Shown here: piece after piece, positions 14,932 to 22,188 of the stretch
Position numbering within the stretch: the first letter of the stretch is position 1
Layout: each line of letters opens with the position of its first letter
Virus record (IMG/VR): IMGVR_UViG_3300042344_000498
Span: 1 to 23,038 of that record
Strand: one strand, 5' to 3'
Length of the DNA: 23,038 bases
Source of the DNA: a virus
Program-made: the position numbers and the translations under genes
Notes under the pieces: model-generated
Told to the model about the DNA's origin: nothing
The model's database searches: none
Seen by the model: only the letters and a program-made list of their open reading frames with translations

Positions 14932-15624
14932 TTAAGATCCCGCTGTTCCGGAATAAAGATTTGCGTTCCACCCTAAAGGTCCAGAAAGCACATATTCGTA
15001 TGTGTTCATCCACCATTTTCCACTTTGCCGCCCAGAAGCTCCTATATAAAGAAAATTTCGACTTCCTAAATTTGCTGGGCCCGGATAAATTGAAGCGCCT
15101 TGAATTAATCCTAATCCATCCAAATTAGGTGGATCAGTTTCAATAATTTCTCGTTTTAATGTTAATTTAGGTTCGTAGTAATCTGTAATTCCTTGTTTCC
15201 AAAAATTGTACAAATCATTAACTGCCCAAGAGCTTGTGCCTCCGCCTCCTGTGGCAGTAATTTTTGACGGATCCCAACCTATCACTAAAGGATCGCCGGG
15301 ATTTGATTTCCAAATTTGCCATTTTTTTAATTCTTCTTTTTGCCAATCTTCATTAAATGCCGAACTGTATCTTATATTTGTTTCAATTGGCTCAGTTGAA
15401 TTTCCAATTTCTACAGACCAATGATTCTCTCCGGGGCTATCAATAGTTTCTTCATCAACAGTGTAAAGCGGGCCACCATTAGAATCTTGAGTAATTGTGT
15501 ACCCTTGTAAACCGTCCGCAGTATTAGATTCGGGCGCAAAATCAGAAAACGATTCCCTAAGTTTTCTTGTTGTCGTAACACCATGCGCGTCAACACGTGT
15601 TTCAAGTTTTGATAAACAAGCCAT
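14932..15624 (-). CDS. Hypothetical distal tail protein
   Basis: A 230-residue protein following the tape-measure gene. It contains NHWSVEIGNSTEPIETN, a WQIWKSNPGDP segment and a C-terminal SGKWWMNTYEYVLSGPLGWN. Aromatic-rich strands are typical of tail structural proteins, but no family is recognised. The position right after the tape measure is where the distal tail protein sits in many siphoviruses. Confidence 0.55.
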   Translation of the reverse strand: MACLSKLETRVDAHGVTTTRKLRESFSDFAPESNTADGLQGYTITQDSNGGPLYTVDEETIDSPGENHWSVEIGNSTEPIETNIRYSSAFNEDWQKEELKKWQIWKSNPGDPLVIGWDPSKITATGGGGTSSWAVNDLYNFWKQGITDYYEPKLTLKREIIETDPPNLDGLGLIQGASIYPGPANLGSRNFLYIGASGRQSGKWWMNTYEYVLSGPLGWNANLYSGTAGS

Positions 15625-15629
15625 ATATT

Positions 15630-17303
15630 TTAAAAAAGAATTGCTCCAGCAGCTTCGTACCCTTTTTGAGTGTTTGTTTTGTCGTATTTATTGTTAAGAC
15701 TTTTTAAAGCTTCAAGTTGCTGTTGCTGGATTGAAGTTTGTTTTCGAGTTTCGTTTAACTGCAAACTTCCAACATTCATTGCTCCTCCAGCAACAAATCC
15801 TCCTCCTCCAACTTTAGCCATTGATGAGACAAATTGCGCAACTCTAGCAACTTTAGGAAGCTCTTGGGCTCCGCCGCCTTCAGGAATAGCAAATTTTTTT
15901 AAAGTTTGATCAGTTGTTTTTTGCGAAGCTTTTCCAAGTTCTTCTATGTCTTTTGATACTGTTGAAATTGAACCTCCTAAGCTTTCAGTAAAACGAGGTC
16001 CCATTTCAGGTTGAGATAAATTTCCTTGTTTTCCTTTGTTAAAAATTTTAGCAAGAAATCTTACTGGGCCCATAAGATATTCTCCAATTGATTGAAACGC
16101 TTTTAACATTAAATTTATTGCGTCAAATAAAACGCCAACAACTCTTCCAAAAAGAGTTAAAATTACTCCAAAAGAAGCTATAGCTGGATTTAAAGTCCCT
16201 AAACCAAATGCTGTTAAAGCGTATCCAACAAAGCTTGCTAAATTTACAACAACACTTTTAACAACATTAACTGCTGCAATTAAAGCGTTTATAACTACAT
16301 TTCCAAGAAACCCAGCAAGATTTGCCCAAAAAGAAGCGTCAGTTAAAATATCTAAAGTTGCTGTTACTAAAGCAGCTATTGTGTTAACTAATGCATTTAC
16401 CGCTGCTCCAGCAATTTCAAACCATAATTTGTAAATTGCCGGTTTGTTGTCTGAAAAATTTTGGATAAAATTAGATGCTATGTTTCCAATTTGAGTTCCC
16501 AAATTTGCAAAATCAAAATTTTGCAATTTTTCAATAACTGGCAAAAATCCGGGAAGAACTCGCGCAGAAAAAGCTACCCAAAAGCCAGTTATTTTTTCTT
16601 TTGCAAGAGCTAAAACGCCAGCAAAATAATCTAAAAATCCTGCTGCTTGCTTGTAAACTTGAGCTTGCGTTTGCATTGACGCGGAAATTGCAACAAGCTT
16701 TTTTTCGTCAATAGAAAGCATTCTTCGCCCAGCTTTTCCAAAAATTTCCATTGAAAGAGCTGTACGCAAAGCATCGTTTTTTACCCCCGATAAAGCTTGG
16801 CGAATTTTCAAAAAATTAGCCATTCCGTCTCCGCTTTCGGCCATTTTTCGCATGTTCAAGCCAAGCAAAGAAAATGCACGCACGCCTTCACCTGTTCCAA
16901 ACATTGCGCCTTCAGCGAGACGTTTTTGCATTTGTCCGAATGCTTGCCCGGCCTCATCCGCGCCAATGCCAGTTTCTGCAAATGCTGCTCTCAAAACAAC
17001 AAGCTTGCTTACAGCAAGCCCGCTTTCTTCAGCCATGTTTTGTATGGCTTGTGCTGATTTTGCGGCTCCAACAATAGCCGTTCCCACTGCGCTTAAAGCT
17101 TTAGTAGCGCCCGAAACAATGCCAGTAAACGCGTTCCATACTGCGTTTACTACTACCATCCGTGCTGCTAATTGAGCCCAAGCAGAATTGTTTCTTGCAG
17201 CTTGACCGGCCATTGTTTGGCCAAGCTTGCCAAAAGCAGTAGTAGCTTGTGCCGCTCCAGCAGCAAAACCAGCAATGTTTAAACCAAGAACTGCTTGAAT
17301 CAT
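15630..17303 (-). CDS. Tape measure protein
   Basis: A 557-residue protein with the features of a short tape measure: an Ala/Gly-rich N-terminal helix (MIQAVLGLNIAGFAAGAAQA), a conserved-looking block with MAEESGLAVSKLVVLRAAF and GIGADEAGQAFGQMQKRLAEG (about 90-132), and several hydrophobic segments in the middle (FWANLAGFLGNVVINALIAA and others). At roughly 1.5 angstrom per residue the tail would be near 80 nm, the usual rule of thumb. It follows the tail chaperone pair and one unknown gene, the standard order. Start ATG overlaps the upstream stop (17300-17303). The DNA is A/T-rich. Confidence 0.85.
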   Translation of the reverse strand: MIQAVLGLNIAGFAAGAAQATTAFGKLGQTMAGQAARNNSAWAQLAARMVVVNAVWNAFTGIVSGATKALSAVGTAIVGAAKSAQAIQNMAEESGLAVSKLVVLRAAFAETGIGADEAGQAFGQMQKRLAEGAMFGTGEGVRAFSLLGLNMRKMAESGDGMANFLKIRQALSGVKNDALRTALSMEIFGKAGRRMLSIDEKKLVAISASMQTQAQVYKQAAGFLDYFAGVLALAKEKITGFWVAFSARVLPGFLPVIEKLQNFDFANLGTQIGNIASNFIQNFSDNKPAIYKLWFEIAGAAVNALVNTIAALVTATLDILTDASFWANLAGFLGNVVINALIAAVNVVKSVVVNLASFVGYALTAFGLGTLNPAIASFGVILTLFGRVVGVLFDAINLMLKAFQSIGEYLMGPVRFLAKIFNKGKQGNLSQPEMGPRFTESLGGSISTVSKDIEELGKASQKTTDQTLKKFAIPEGGGAQELPKVARVAQFVSSMAKVGGGGFVAGGAMNVGSLQLNETRKQTSIQQQQLEALKSLNNKYDKTNTQKGYEAAGAILF

Positions 17304-18103
17304 GGAATTTTTTGTTTCTTTTTTGCCCAGTCAGCAAGCTGGCGTTCCATTTTATTTGCTTGGGCGTTTAACGCAACAGAAATTCGGCGTTCAACTGAAG
17401 CACTCATTTTTGCGTTAGTGTTGTTTGTTGCCCGAAATCCGTAAAAAATATCAGTGTCAATAATTTGACAACTGCCAGCTAAATTGTGGCGATTAACCCA
17501 AGCCGGAATTGCAAGGCCAAATGTTTTTAACATTTGTTTCCAACCACTTGGAATGTATCCTTGCCTTGCAAATAATTCTTTTTCTAAAGCTAAAAACTGC
17601 GACCTATTAATGCGAAGTTGATCAACAGGTTTAATTTTTCGCTGGCGTTTATGTTCTGGCTGAATTGAAAGATACCAAGAAAGAGGTTCTCGGTCTTCAA
17701 GTTCCAGCATGCTAAAGGTTGAAGGTTTTGTTCCGCTTACGCCGCTTTTTGACATTGCCTTTGCAAGCGTGTTCCATTTTTTTTCCCGAATTTTAGCAAG
17801 CCTGCGTTCTTCGTTTTCATTTAACACAGTGATGACGTTTTCCATTGATTGCCGAATCCGAATTTGACCAGCAATTCTTCCTTGGCCCCAATTAATCCGG
17901 GAGCCCATCATCATTCCAGTTCCTTGCCCTGAATAAAGCGGCGGCGTGACGTTTAAAATGTTTCGAGCCACACCTCGAAATTGCACGTACATTGCTTTTT
18001 TTACCGATCGCTTTGACCCTTCTAAATATTTGGTCAATACTTCATAAAAGCGCGTTTCAGCTTTTTGAAATTGCTGTGTTGTAAAAATTTTCCATTTAGA
18101 CAT
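17300..18103 (-). CDS. Hypothetical basic tail protein
   Basis: A 267-residue basic protein (MSKWKIFTTQQFQKAETRFY start, SRINWGQGRIAGQIRIRQS in the first third, a Lys/Arg-rich C-terminus). It lies between the tail chaperone pair and the tape measure and overlaps both neighbours. There is no signal peptide or recognised domain. It may be a tail or connector component, but nothing firmer can be said. Confidence 0.55.
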   Translation of the reverse strand: MSKWKIFTTQQFQKAETRFYEVLTKYLEGSKRSVKKAMYVQFRGVARNILNVTPPLYSGQGTGMMMGSRINWGQGRIAGQIRIRQSMENVITVLNENEERRLAKIREKKWNTLAKAMSKSGVSGTKPSTFSMLELEDREPLSWYLSIQPEHKRQRKIKPVDQLRINRSQFLALEKELFARQGYIPSGWKQMLKTFGLAIPAWVNRHNLAGSCQIIDTDIFYGFRATNNTNAKMSASVERRISVALNAQANKMERQLADWAKKKQKIP

Positions 18104-18341
18104 CTTCGTCTTCGATGTTATAATTTTTACTTTGCAATCGATTTAATGCGTCTTCAAGGCTGCTTTGAATTTCAGCTTCGTCAACAGGCTTGACGGTCCA
18201 TTGTCCACTTGCCCACAGCAAGGCATGATAATATTGCATTGCCCTAACAAAAGGCAATTCCCAAAGAATAAAATGCTCTGACCACCCGGTTTCTTTGGCC
18301 AGACCAAACACGAAAGCCGCGTCTGAATCTGGCGCAATTAG
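18096..18341 (-). CDS. Downstream part of tail assembly chaperone, made by -1 frameshift
   Basis: This frame continues the upstream chaperone after a -1 shift at 18341-18347. It is read CTA-ATT-GCG with no stop to the end, adding 81 residues (LIAPDSDAAFVFGLAKETGW then SEHFILWELPFVRAMQYYHA). The KETGWSEHFILWELPFVRA motif resembles the T-domain of phage tail assembly chaperones, as in lambda G-T. A GTG at 18311 could give a separate 71-residue protein, but no Shine-Dalgarno is present and the homologous-looking sequence begins upstream of it, so the fused product (about 207 residues) is preferred. Confidence 0.75.
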   Translation of the reverse strand, partial: LIAPDSDAAFVFGLAKETGWSEHFILWELPFVRAMQYYHALLWASGQWTVKPVDEAEIQSSLEDALNRLQSKNYNIEDEDV

Positions 18342-18718
18342 TTTGGGGGCGCGTCTTTGTCGGAAGAGTTTGGCCGAGGAGCTACCGCAATCATTTGCGC
18401 TTTTACCATTTCGCCAATGCGCGTAATTTCATCGCAAAGCTGAGGCAACAAAGGCAAAGAAACAGAAAACATAAAAGCGTCAACTTTTTCTTTGAAACTT
18501 CCGTTTCTGACAGACAATATCACTTCTTGAAGAGGCGCGCTTTGCATCCACGCAAAAGCGTGAACTTGCCATTCAATTTCCGATTCTAGAAGTCCTTCAA
18601 TTTTGCCTTCAAAAATTGTAAGACCCATTTTGCTGGCGTACATTTTGCTGCCGCTTGTCCAAGGACGCAGCGTAAGCGAGCCAATTTGCCGATCACCTTC
18701 AATAAAAGCTTCGTTCAT
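18338..18718 (-). CDS. Tail assembly chaperone, upstream part (gpG-like)
   Basis: A 126-residue protein (MNEAFIEGDRQIGSLTLRPW start), close in length to gpG-type chaperones. It is placed between a small gene and the tape-measure module, as expected. The stop TAA (18338-18340) immediately follows the heptamer CCCAAAC in the frame C-CCA-AAC, so most ribosomes would end here and a fraction would slip. In phages both products assist tail assembly around the tape measure. Confidence 0.75.
   Translation of the reverse strand: MNEAFIEGDRQIGSLTLRPWTSGSKMYASKMGLTIFEGKIEGLLESEIEWQVHAFAWMQSAPLQEVILSVRNGSFKEKVDAFMFSVSLPLLPQLCDEITRIGEMVKAQMIAVAPRPNSSDKDAPPN
18341..18347 (-). promoter_or_regulatory. Probable -1 programmed frameshift heptamer CCCAAAC
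   Basis: On the mRNA the heptamer is CCCAAAC, read C-CCA-AAC, with UAA directly after. It fits the X-XXY-YYZ rule. Slipping back one base re-pairs the tRNAs on CCC and AAA and opens the downstream frame exactly. TCAGAC and GTCTGG can pair further 3' as a possible weak stimulatory stem. Confidence 0.75.
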
Positions 18719-18722
18719 ATAA

Positions 18723-19190
18723 TTAAGATCTAAGCTCTGCTAAAATTTTTGCTTTTTTTGCTTCCGGGCAATCCGCAGGAATAATTGCCGTTTTGTTGTT
18801 TCTTTGAATTAAAACTGCTGGTTTTTGTTTTTTAATCCAATCTCTAATCTTTTTTTCGTTTTCGCGATACGTTTTAAGATAAGCAATTGGATGATTTAAA
18901 TTTGATTGAATCCAATCTTCGCTCATCCATCTGCGCTTAAACTCTTGAAAATTAATTTTGTCTTTTACGTTTTCAGACAAATCAAATTCAATAGGGCGAG
19001 TGTCATCAATTTTCCAAGTGACTTGCCTTTTTTCAGTGCCGTCAGGCATCACCTGCACCGTGTCCAAATATTCTGCCCCTTTAACGCAACTGCCCCCGCA
19101 CGTCACCCACGCAAGAACCATGTCTGTGTGCGGGGACTGCAATGGGGGCAAATTGTCTTTTATAAATGTAATTTTTTGACCAACAAACAT
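18723..19190 (-). CDS. Hypothetical protein upstream of the tail chaperones
   Basis: A 155-residue protein. The first part is strand-like (QKITFIKDNLPPLQ, MVLAWVTCGGSCVKGAEYLD) and the second is a charged helix-rich region (FQEFKRRWMSEDWIQSNLNH). No domain is recognised. It lies in the tail module, after the tube-like genes. Its leader is A/T-rich with no Shine-Dalgarno. Confidence 0.55.
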   Translation of the reverse strand: MFVGQKITFIKDNLPPLQSPHTDMVLAWVTCGGSCVKGAEYLDTVQVMPDGTEKRQVTWKIDDTRPIEFDLSENVKDKINFQEFKRRWMSEDWIQSNLNHPIAYLKTYRENEKKIRDWIKKQKPAVLIQRNNKTAIIPADCPEAKKAKILAELRS

Positions 19191-19204
19191 ATAAATTTAT
19201 AAAT

Positions 19205-19528
19205 TTAATTACAGCCTCCAGCAGTTGCTGAAGGAAACACAACTCCGCTGTATTCAAAACTTTCCCAGTCTTCGTTTGACTGCATGTTTTTTACGCTTGT
19301 AATAATAACTTGTCCGCCAATTCCTTGCGGAGCAGGGCCTCCGGAAATTCCTAAACTAGCAGGGGCGCTGCCTTTTCCTTTTACTGAAAAATTGTAAGAA
19401 GGATCATAATTCATGGCTTCACCAAAACTTCCGTCACTTGTAAGTAAAACTTTGCTTTCAACTTTTACTTCAACATCAACGGATTCAATGTAAGCGCCAG
19501 TAACTTTAGTAATTCCAAAAGATGCCAT
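19205..19528 (-). CDS. Small tail-tube-like protein, related to its neighbour
   Basis: A 107-residue strand-rich protein: MASFGITKVTGAYIESVDVE, then YNFSVKGKGSAPASLG, then VIITSVKNMQSNEDWESFEY. The order of motifs (GIT start, K-G-K-G strand, SN-E/D-DW/F segment) parallels the gene just upstream, suggesting an old tandem duplication. Its place between the tail terminator candidate and the chaperones is where the tail tube protein is expected. Tube identity is inferred from position and fold-like pattern. Confidence 0.5.
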   Translation of the reverse strand: MASFGITKVTGAYIESVDVEVKVESKVLLTSDGSFGEAMNYDPSYNFSVKGKGSAPASLGISGGPAPQGIGGQVIITSVKNMQSNEDWESFEYSGVVFPSATAGGCN

Positions 19529-19531
19529 AAA

Positions 19532-19834
19532 TTACTTGTAGTAAATTGCTTCAATTTCAGAAGTTGCAAAATCATCATTTGATTCACTGTATTTTGCGCT
19601 AACAACTGCTATTGCGCTTGTTTGCGCACCAGTATCATAATCAACTAATTCAGCAGCTCCTTTGCATTTAATATTTATTTTTCCAGTTCGCAAAGGTTTG
19701 TCAATTGCGGCGTAAGTGATTCCATCATCTCCTCGAATTGAAGCAACTTCGCATGTTTCTTCACAAGAAGCTTCTTGAATACATCCATTTGGCGGCGTTG
19801 CGTTAAAAGTGTCAGTAATTCCCCAAGCAGGCAT
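19532..19834 (-). CDS. Small tail-tube-like protein, related to its neighbour
   Basis: A 100-residue protein: MPAWGITDTFNATPPNGCIQ, a Cys-containing segment EASCEETCEVAS, then GKINIKCKGAAELVDYDTG and VVSAKYSESNDDFATSEIEA. It shares the motif order of the following gene, with three bases between them. One of the pair may be the tube subunit. The Cys residues in the first half are unusual for tail tubes and could form disulfides. Confidence 0.5.
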   Translation of the reverse strand: MPAWGITDTFNATPPNGCIQEASCEETCEVASIRGDDGITYAAIDKPLRTGKINIKCKGAAELVDYDTGAQTSAIAVVSAKYSESNDDFATSEIEAIYYK

Positions 19835-19839
19835 AAGCT

Positions 19840-20229
19840 TTAACAGTTTGAATTGGCTTCGTGGTATCCTAAAACAAATTGTAAATTTGTCTGAAAATGG
19901 CGCTCTGCGCGAAAAGAATCAGAACTGCTGTAAACAACTCCAGCAATTGTCGCATAACCTGTTTCTCCGGTCAAATTAGAAATTGCCGCCCCTATTTGTT
20001 CCACAAGGTTTCCGTGCGCTTCCGGAGTTGTATCGTCAGCTTGAGAAGTAATTTCTGCCGTAAGCGTTCCTTTGTGTAAAGGGCCACCTACAACTCCTTC
20101 ACTTTTTATATCTAGCAATACAGCAGGAAGAGTAATCGGAGTGTTTTCATGCTGCCCTCCGATGTAAATTTGCGGAAAATTTCCCCGGAGAATTCCGCAA
20201 ATTTGTTGAATGAGTTTTAAATCAATCAC
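19840..20229 (-). CDS. Probable tail terminator / tail completion protein
   Basis: A 129-residue protein starting at GTG (20229), whose codon overlaps the upstream stop. MIDLKLIQQICGILRGNF, then TLPAVLLDIKSEGV and a C-terminal ERHFQTNLQFVLGYHE, fit the alpha/beta pattern of short gpU-like tail terminators (N-terminal helix, strands, C-terminal strand). It lies between the neck candidate and the tube candidates, the expected position. A GAGG lies just before the start, one of few SD-like sequences here. Confidence 0.5.
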   Translation of the reverse strand: MIDLKLIQQICGILRGNFPQIYIGGQHENTPITLPAVLLDIKSEGVVGGPLHKGTLTAEITSQADDTTPEAHGNLVEQIGAAISNLTGETGYATIAGVVYSSSDSFRAERHFQTNLQFVLGYHEANSNC

Positions 20230-20531
20230 CGATTTACCTCTTCAAGATGCAATGTAAAAGAAATTGGATCTTCGTCAATTGCAACAATACGACGGTTTTT
20301 GCCCCCGGCCACTACTTTTGCTCCAATGACCGGGGCGGGAAATCCGTTTTTTGCAACTTGAATGCTGGCGCTTAAAATGACATCAAAGCCGCCAACCATA
20401 ATTCGTTGGCTTTGCTTTAGCTCGTTTAAAACGCCAAAATGCTGAACACCGTCTACAGTAAAAGATTGACCCATGACATTAACGGCGGCAGCAAGTCCGC
20501 TCTTTGTAATGCCATAGAAGTCAACCCTCAC
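20226..20531 (-). CDS. Probable head-tail joining (neck) protein
   Basis: A 101-residue strand-rich protein (MRVDFYGITKSGLAAAVNVM, HFGVLNELKQSQRIMVGGFD, GAKVVAGGKNRRIVAIDEDP). The last part, with a K-N-R-R-I-V strand followed by D-P-x-S-x-T-L-x-L, resembles small beta-barrel head-closure proteins of the gpFII type. GTG start overlaps the upstream TGA. The function is inferred from fold pattern and position. Confidence 0.5.
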   Translation of the reverse strand: MRVDFYGITKSGLAAAVNVMGQSFTVDGVQHFGVLNELKQSQRIMVGGFDVILSASIQVAKNGFPAPVIGAKVVAGGKNRRIVAIDEDPISFTLHLEEVNR

Positions 20532-20749
20532 TTGCGTTTATCTTTTGAAGATTCGGTTTTTTCCTGTATAGGTTCCTGTACAGGAAAATTTTTGAACTTT
20601 GTCAAAGACAAATACATGTAAAGCTCTGTCCGAGCCGCCCCCGGAGCTTTGTCAAGGGCGGCCCTAGCGGCTTCGCGATCAGGCCCACAGTAGAGAGTTG
20701 TAATCTCGCCAGTGGGACTGATTGCAATCGTAAGGTGGTTGCGCGTCAT
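20528..20749 (-). CDS. Hypothetical small protein after the major capsid gene
   Basis: A 73-residue protein (MTRNHLTIAISPTGEITTLY, DREAARAALDKAPG) ending in a charged tail with many Lys and Glu. It starts one base after the capsid gene ends, and its stop overlaps the next start as GTGA. The DREAARAAL segment looks like a short helix. Small proteins at this point of the module are often neck or decoration proteins, but I do not recognise it. Confidence 0.5.
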   Translation of the reverse strand: MTRNHLTIAISPTGEITTLYCGPDREAARAALDKAPGAARTELYMYLSLTKFKNFPVQEPIQEKTESSKDKRK

Positions 20750-20750
20750 A

Positions 20751-21635
20751 TTAGGCGCTTACAAGCCGCTGACCGCAAACTGCATTGCCTTTAGCAACGC
20801 CGTAGATCCAAGCCATGTAGACTTTTGCGCTCAGATTGTCGTAATCCACTTTTTCTACAGCAAGAACCGAAAATCCAGTCCGAGGATCGGTAATGACTTC
20901 CGCGTTTGCTGTTGCTGGAGCTGACGGCAAAACTTCACGCGGGTCTGTAGGAACCCGAGTTGCAAGAACTACAGATTCTTGCGTTCCAAAAAAGCCGGTC
21001 AAATTTCCAGTAGTCGGAAGATTTGGATACTCAAAAAGATAAGTAAATCCAGCAATATTTGGCAGCAACCCGTCAGCAATTGGGTCAGGGCCTTGATCTT
21101 TGTACTGGCGATTGCACAAAGGATCATTCAGCAACGCTGCGTAAACGTCAGGGTTGACAACGCCAAAACGAGGGCCCTGACATCCACGGCTAACAAGAGC
21201 TTTTCGAATTGTAACCAACGTGTCGTAACCGGCAGTACTATCAACGGTTTGATTGGTGAAATTTGCGGAAGTGTAAAGCGCGGCAACCGAGTCGATAATT
21301 GCATTGCCCATTGCAATAGCAAGAGGCTGCGCAGCTTCGCGAATCAGATTGCGGTCCGTGCTGTTAAGCTCGGTTGCCGTAAACTCGTAGCCAACTTGTT
21401 TAAAGCTGCTCAAAGTCACCGGCACATCGGTATCCACTTTGTTTGCGATTCCACTAGGAAAATCGCCAACTGCGGGCACGGCAAGTGTGCGAGAAATAAC
21501 CGTTTGGTTTAGCTTTGCGTTTGTAGGTTGCAAATCCTTGCTAATCATTTGCAACTGCGGACGTTGCGCGAAAACAAGGGACAAAGCTTCCTGAAGAATC
21601 AGGGAGCTACTAAGAGTTCCAAGAGTGTTGGGCAT
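20751..21635 (-). CDS. Major capsid protein, HK97-fold family
   Basis: A 294-residue protein in the right position and length. N-terminal MPNTLGTLSSSLILQEALSL, then TDVPVTLSSFKQVGYEFTAT (about 68-87) with E-L-N-S, the E-loop/P-domain type pattern. A middle segment GNAIIDSVAALYTSANF is followed by GVVNPDVYAALLND and EYPNLPTTGNLTGFFGTQES, with TGFFGTQESVVLATR typical of capsid A-domains in this family. C-terminal FSVLAVEKVDYDNLSAKVYM resembles the conserved ending before the terminal Gly-x-Ala. The overall likeness is to P22/HK97-like coat proteins. There is no visible N-terminal scaffold domain; scaffold is likely a separate gene just upstream. Confidence 0.8.
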   Translation of the reverse strand: MPNTLGTLSSSLILQEALSLVFAQRPQLQMISKDLQPTNAKLNQTVISRTLAVPAVGDFPSGIANKVDTDVPVTLSSFKQVGYEFTATELNSTDRNLIREAAQPLAIAMGNAIIDSVAALYTSANFTNQTVDSTAGYDTLVTIRKALVSRGCQGPRFGVVNPDVYAALLNDPLCNRQYKDQGPDPIADGLLPNIAGFTYLFEYPNLPTTGNLTGFFGTQESVVLATRVPTDPREVLPSAPATANAEVITDPRTGFSVLAVEKVDYDNLSAKVYMAWIYGVAKGNAVCGQRLVSA

Positions 21636-21646
21636 AAGTGGTTAGG

Positions 21647-22045
21647 TTAGCGATTTTTCAAAAGTTCATCAAAATTGTCTCTGCGGAAAATGGCGCGTGC
21701 CATCGGATCTTTAATCTGAGCAAGTTGTTCTTTTGCTGGGAGCTTGTTGGTTACAAGCTCCGAGCTTTGCACTGAGGCAACAGGCGGCACCGCAAGACCC
21801 GCAAGAGCCGCAGCTACCTTTTGGTCAACAGTTGCCGATTCGGCCTTCATTGTTTCAATCTGACTTTTCAACAATTCGTTTTGCTCAGTCAATTGAGCCA
21901 TGATTTGCTGCGCGTCAGTAGCCTGTTTAAAGGCGTTTTCAAAATTTGCTTGAGCCTCTTTGAGTTCAGCAACAAGTACTTGATTTTTTTGCATTTCTGC
22001 ATCAACTGCTGAAGCAGCTTCAGCCAAGGTTTTAAATTCCTTCAT
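21647..22045 (-). CDS. Coiled-coil protein, probable scaffold
   Basis: A 132-residue protein from the ATG at 22045; a TTG at 22054 is an alternative. Residues about 5-75 form a long heptad-rich helix (QVLVAELKEAQANFENAFKQ then MAQLTEQNELLKSQIETMKA). A short Pro/Val linker and a basic C-terminal end (DPMARAIFRRDNFDELLKN) follow. A long coiled coil with a basic C-terminal capsid-binding tail, encoded between prohead protease and capsid genes, is the typical scaffold arrangement. Function is inferred from layout and position. Confidence 0.65.
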   Translation of the reverse strand: MKEFKTLAEAASAVDAEMQKNQVLVAELKEAQANFENAFKQATDAQQIMAQLTEQNELLKSQIETMKAESATVDQKVAAALAGLAVPPVASVQSSELVTNKLPAKEQLAQIKDPMARAIFRRDNFDELLKNR

Positions 22046-22080
22046 TGCGCACAAATACCATACTTATTTTATTGTGCAAT
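22046..22080 (-). promoter_or_regulatory. Candidate promoter for the scaffold and capsid genes
   Basis: Directly after an intrinsic terminator, the minus strand has TTGCAC (plus 22072-22077), then 16 bases, then TATTTG preceded by TGG, which resembles an extended -10. The start of transcription would fall close to the ATG at 22045. A fresh promoter after a terminator before highly expressed capsid genes would make sense. The motif match is weak. Confidence 0.3.
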
Positions 22081-22085
22081 AAAAA

Positions 22086-22115
22086 AACGCCGAGGATTTT
22101 TAGGCCCTCGGCGTT
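22086..22115 (-). terminator. Intrinsic terminator between prohead protease and scaffold genes
   Basis: A perfect ten-pair stem, AACGCCGAGG (22086-22095) with CCTCGGCGTT (22106-22115), and a ten-base loop. Read on the minus strand it is followed by TTTTTTTATT. It would stop transcripts arriving from the protease gene. On the plus strand no T-run follows. Confidence 0.85.
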
Positions 22116-22145
22116 AGCGGTGTTTCAATAGGACTCTCAACCCGT

Positions 22146-22162
22146 CGCAGGATCTCCCTGCG
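22146..22162 (-). other. Short hairpin in the protease-scaffold gap
   Basis: CGCAGG and CCTGCG form a six-pair stem with a five-base loop, between the protease stop and the terminator. The hairpin stem is perfect. Without a T-run it is not a terminator itself. It may stabilise the 3' end of the upstream transcript. Confidence 0.4.
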
Positions 22163-22188
22163 CACCATTCCGCCCACACTTCGATCAA

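Noticed and set aside
20979-21512. 177-codon plus-strand frame opposite the major capsid gene
   Set aside because: It is antisense to the capsid gene and has no recognisable features; the capsid frame has clear family character.
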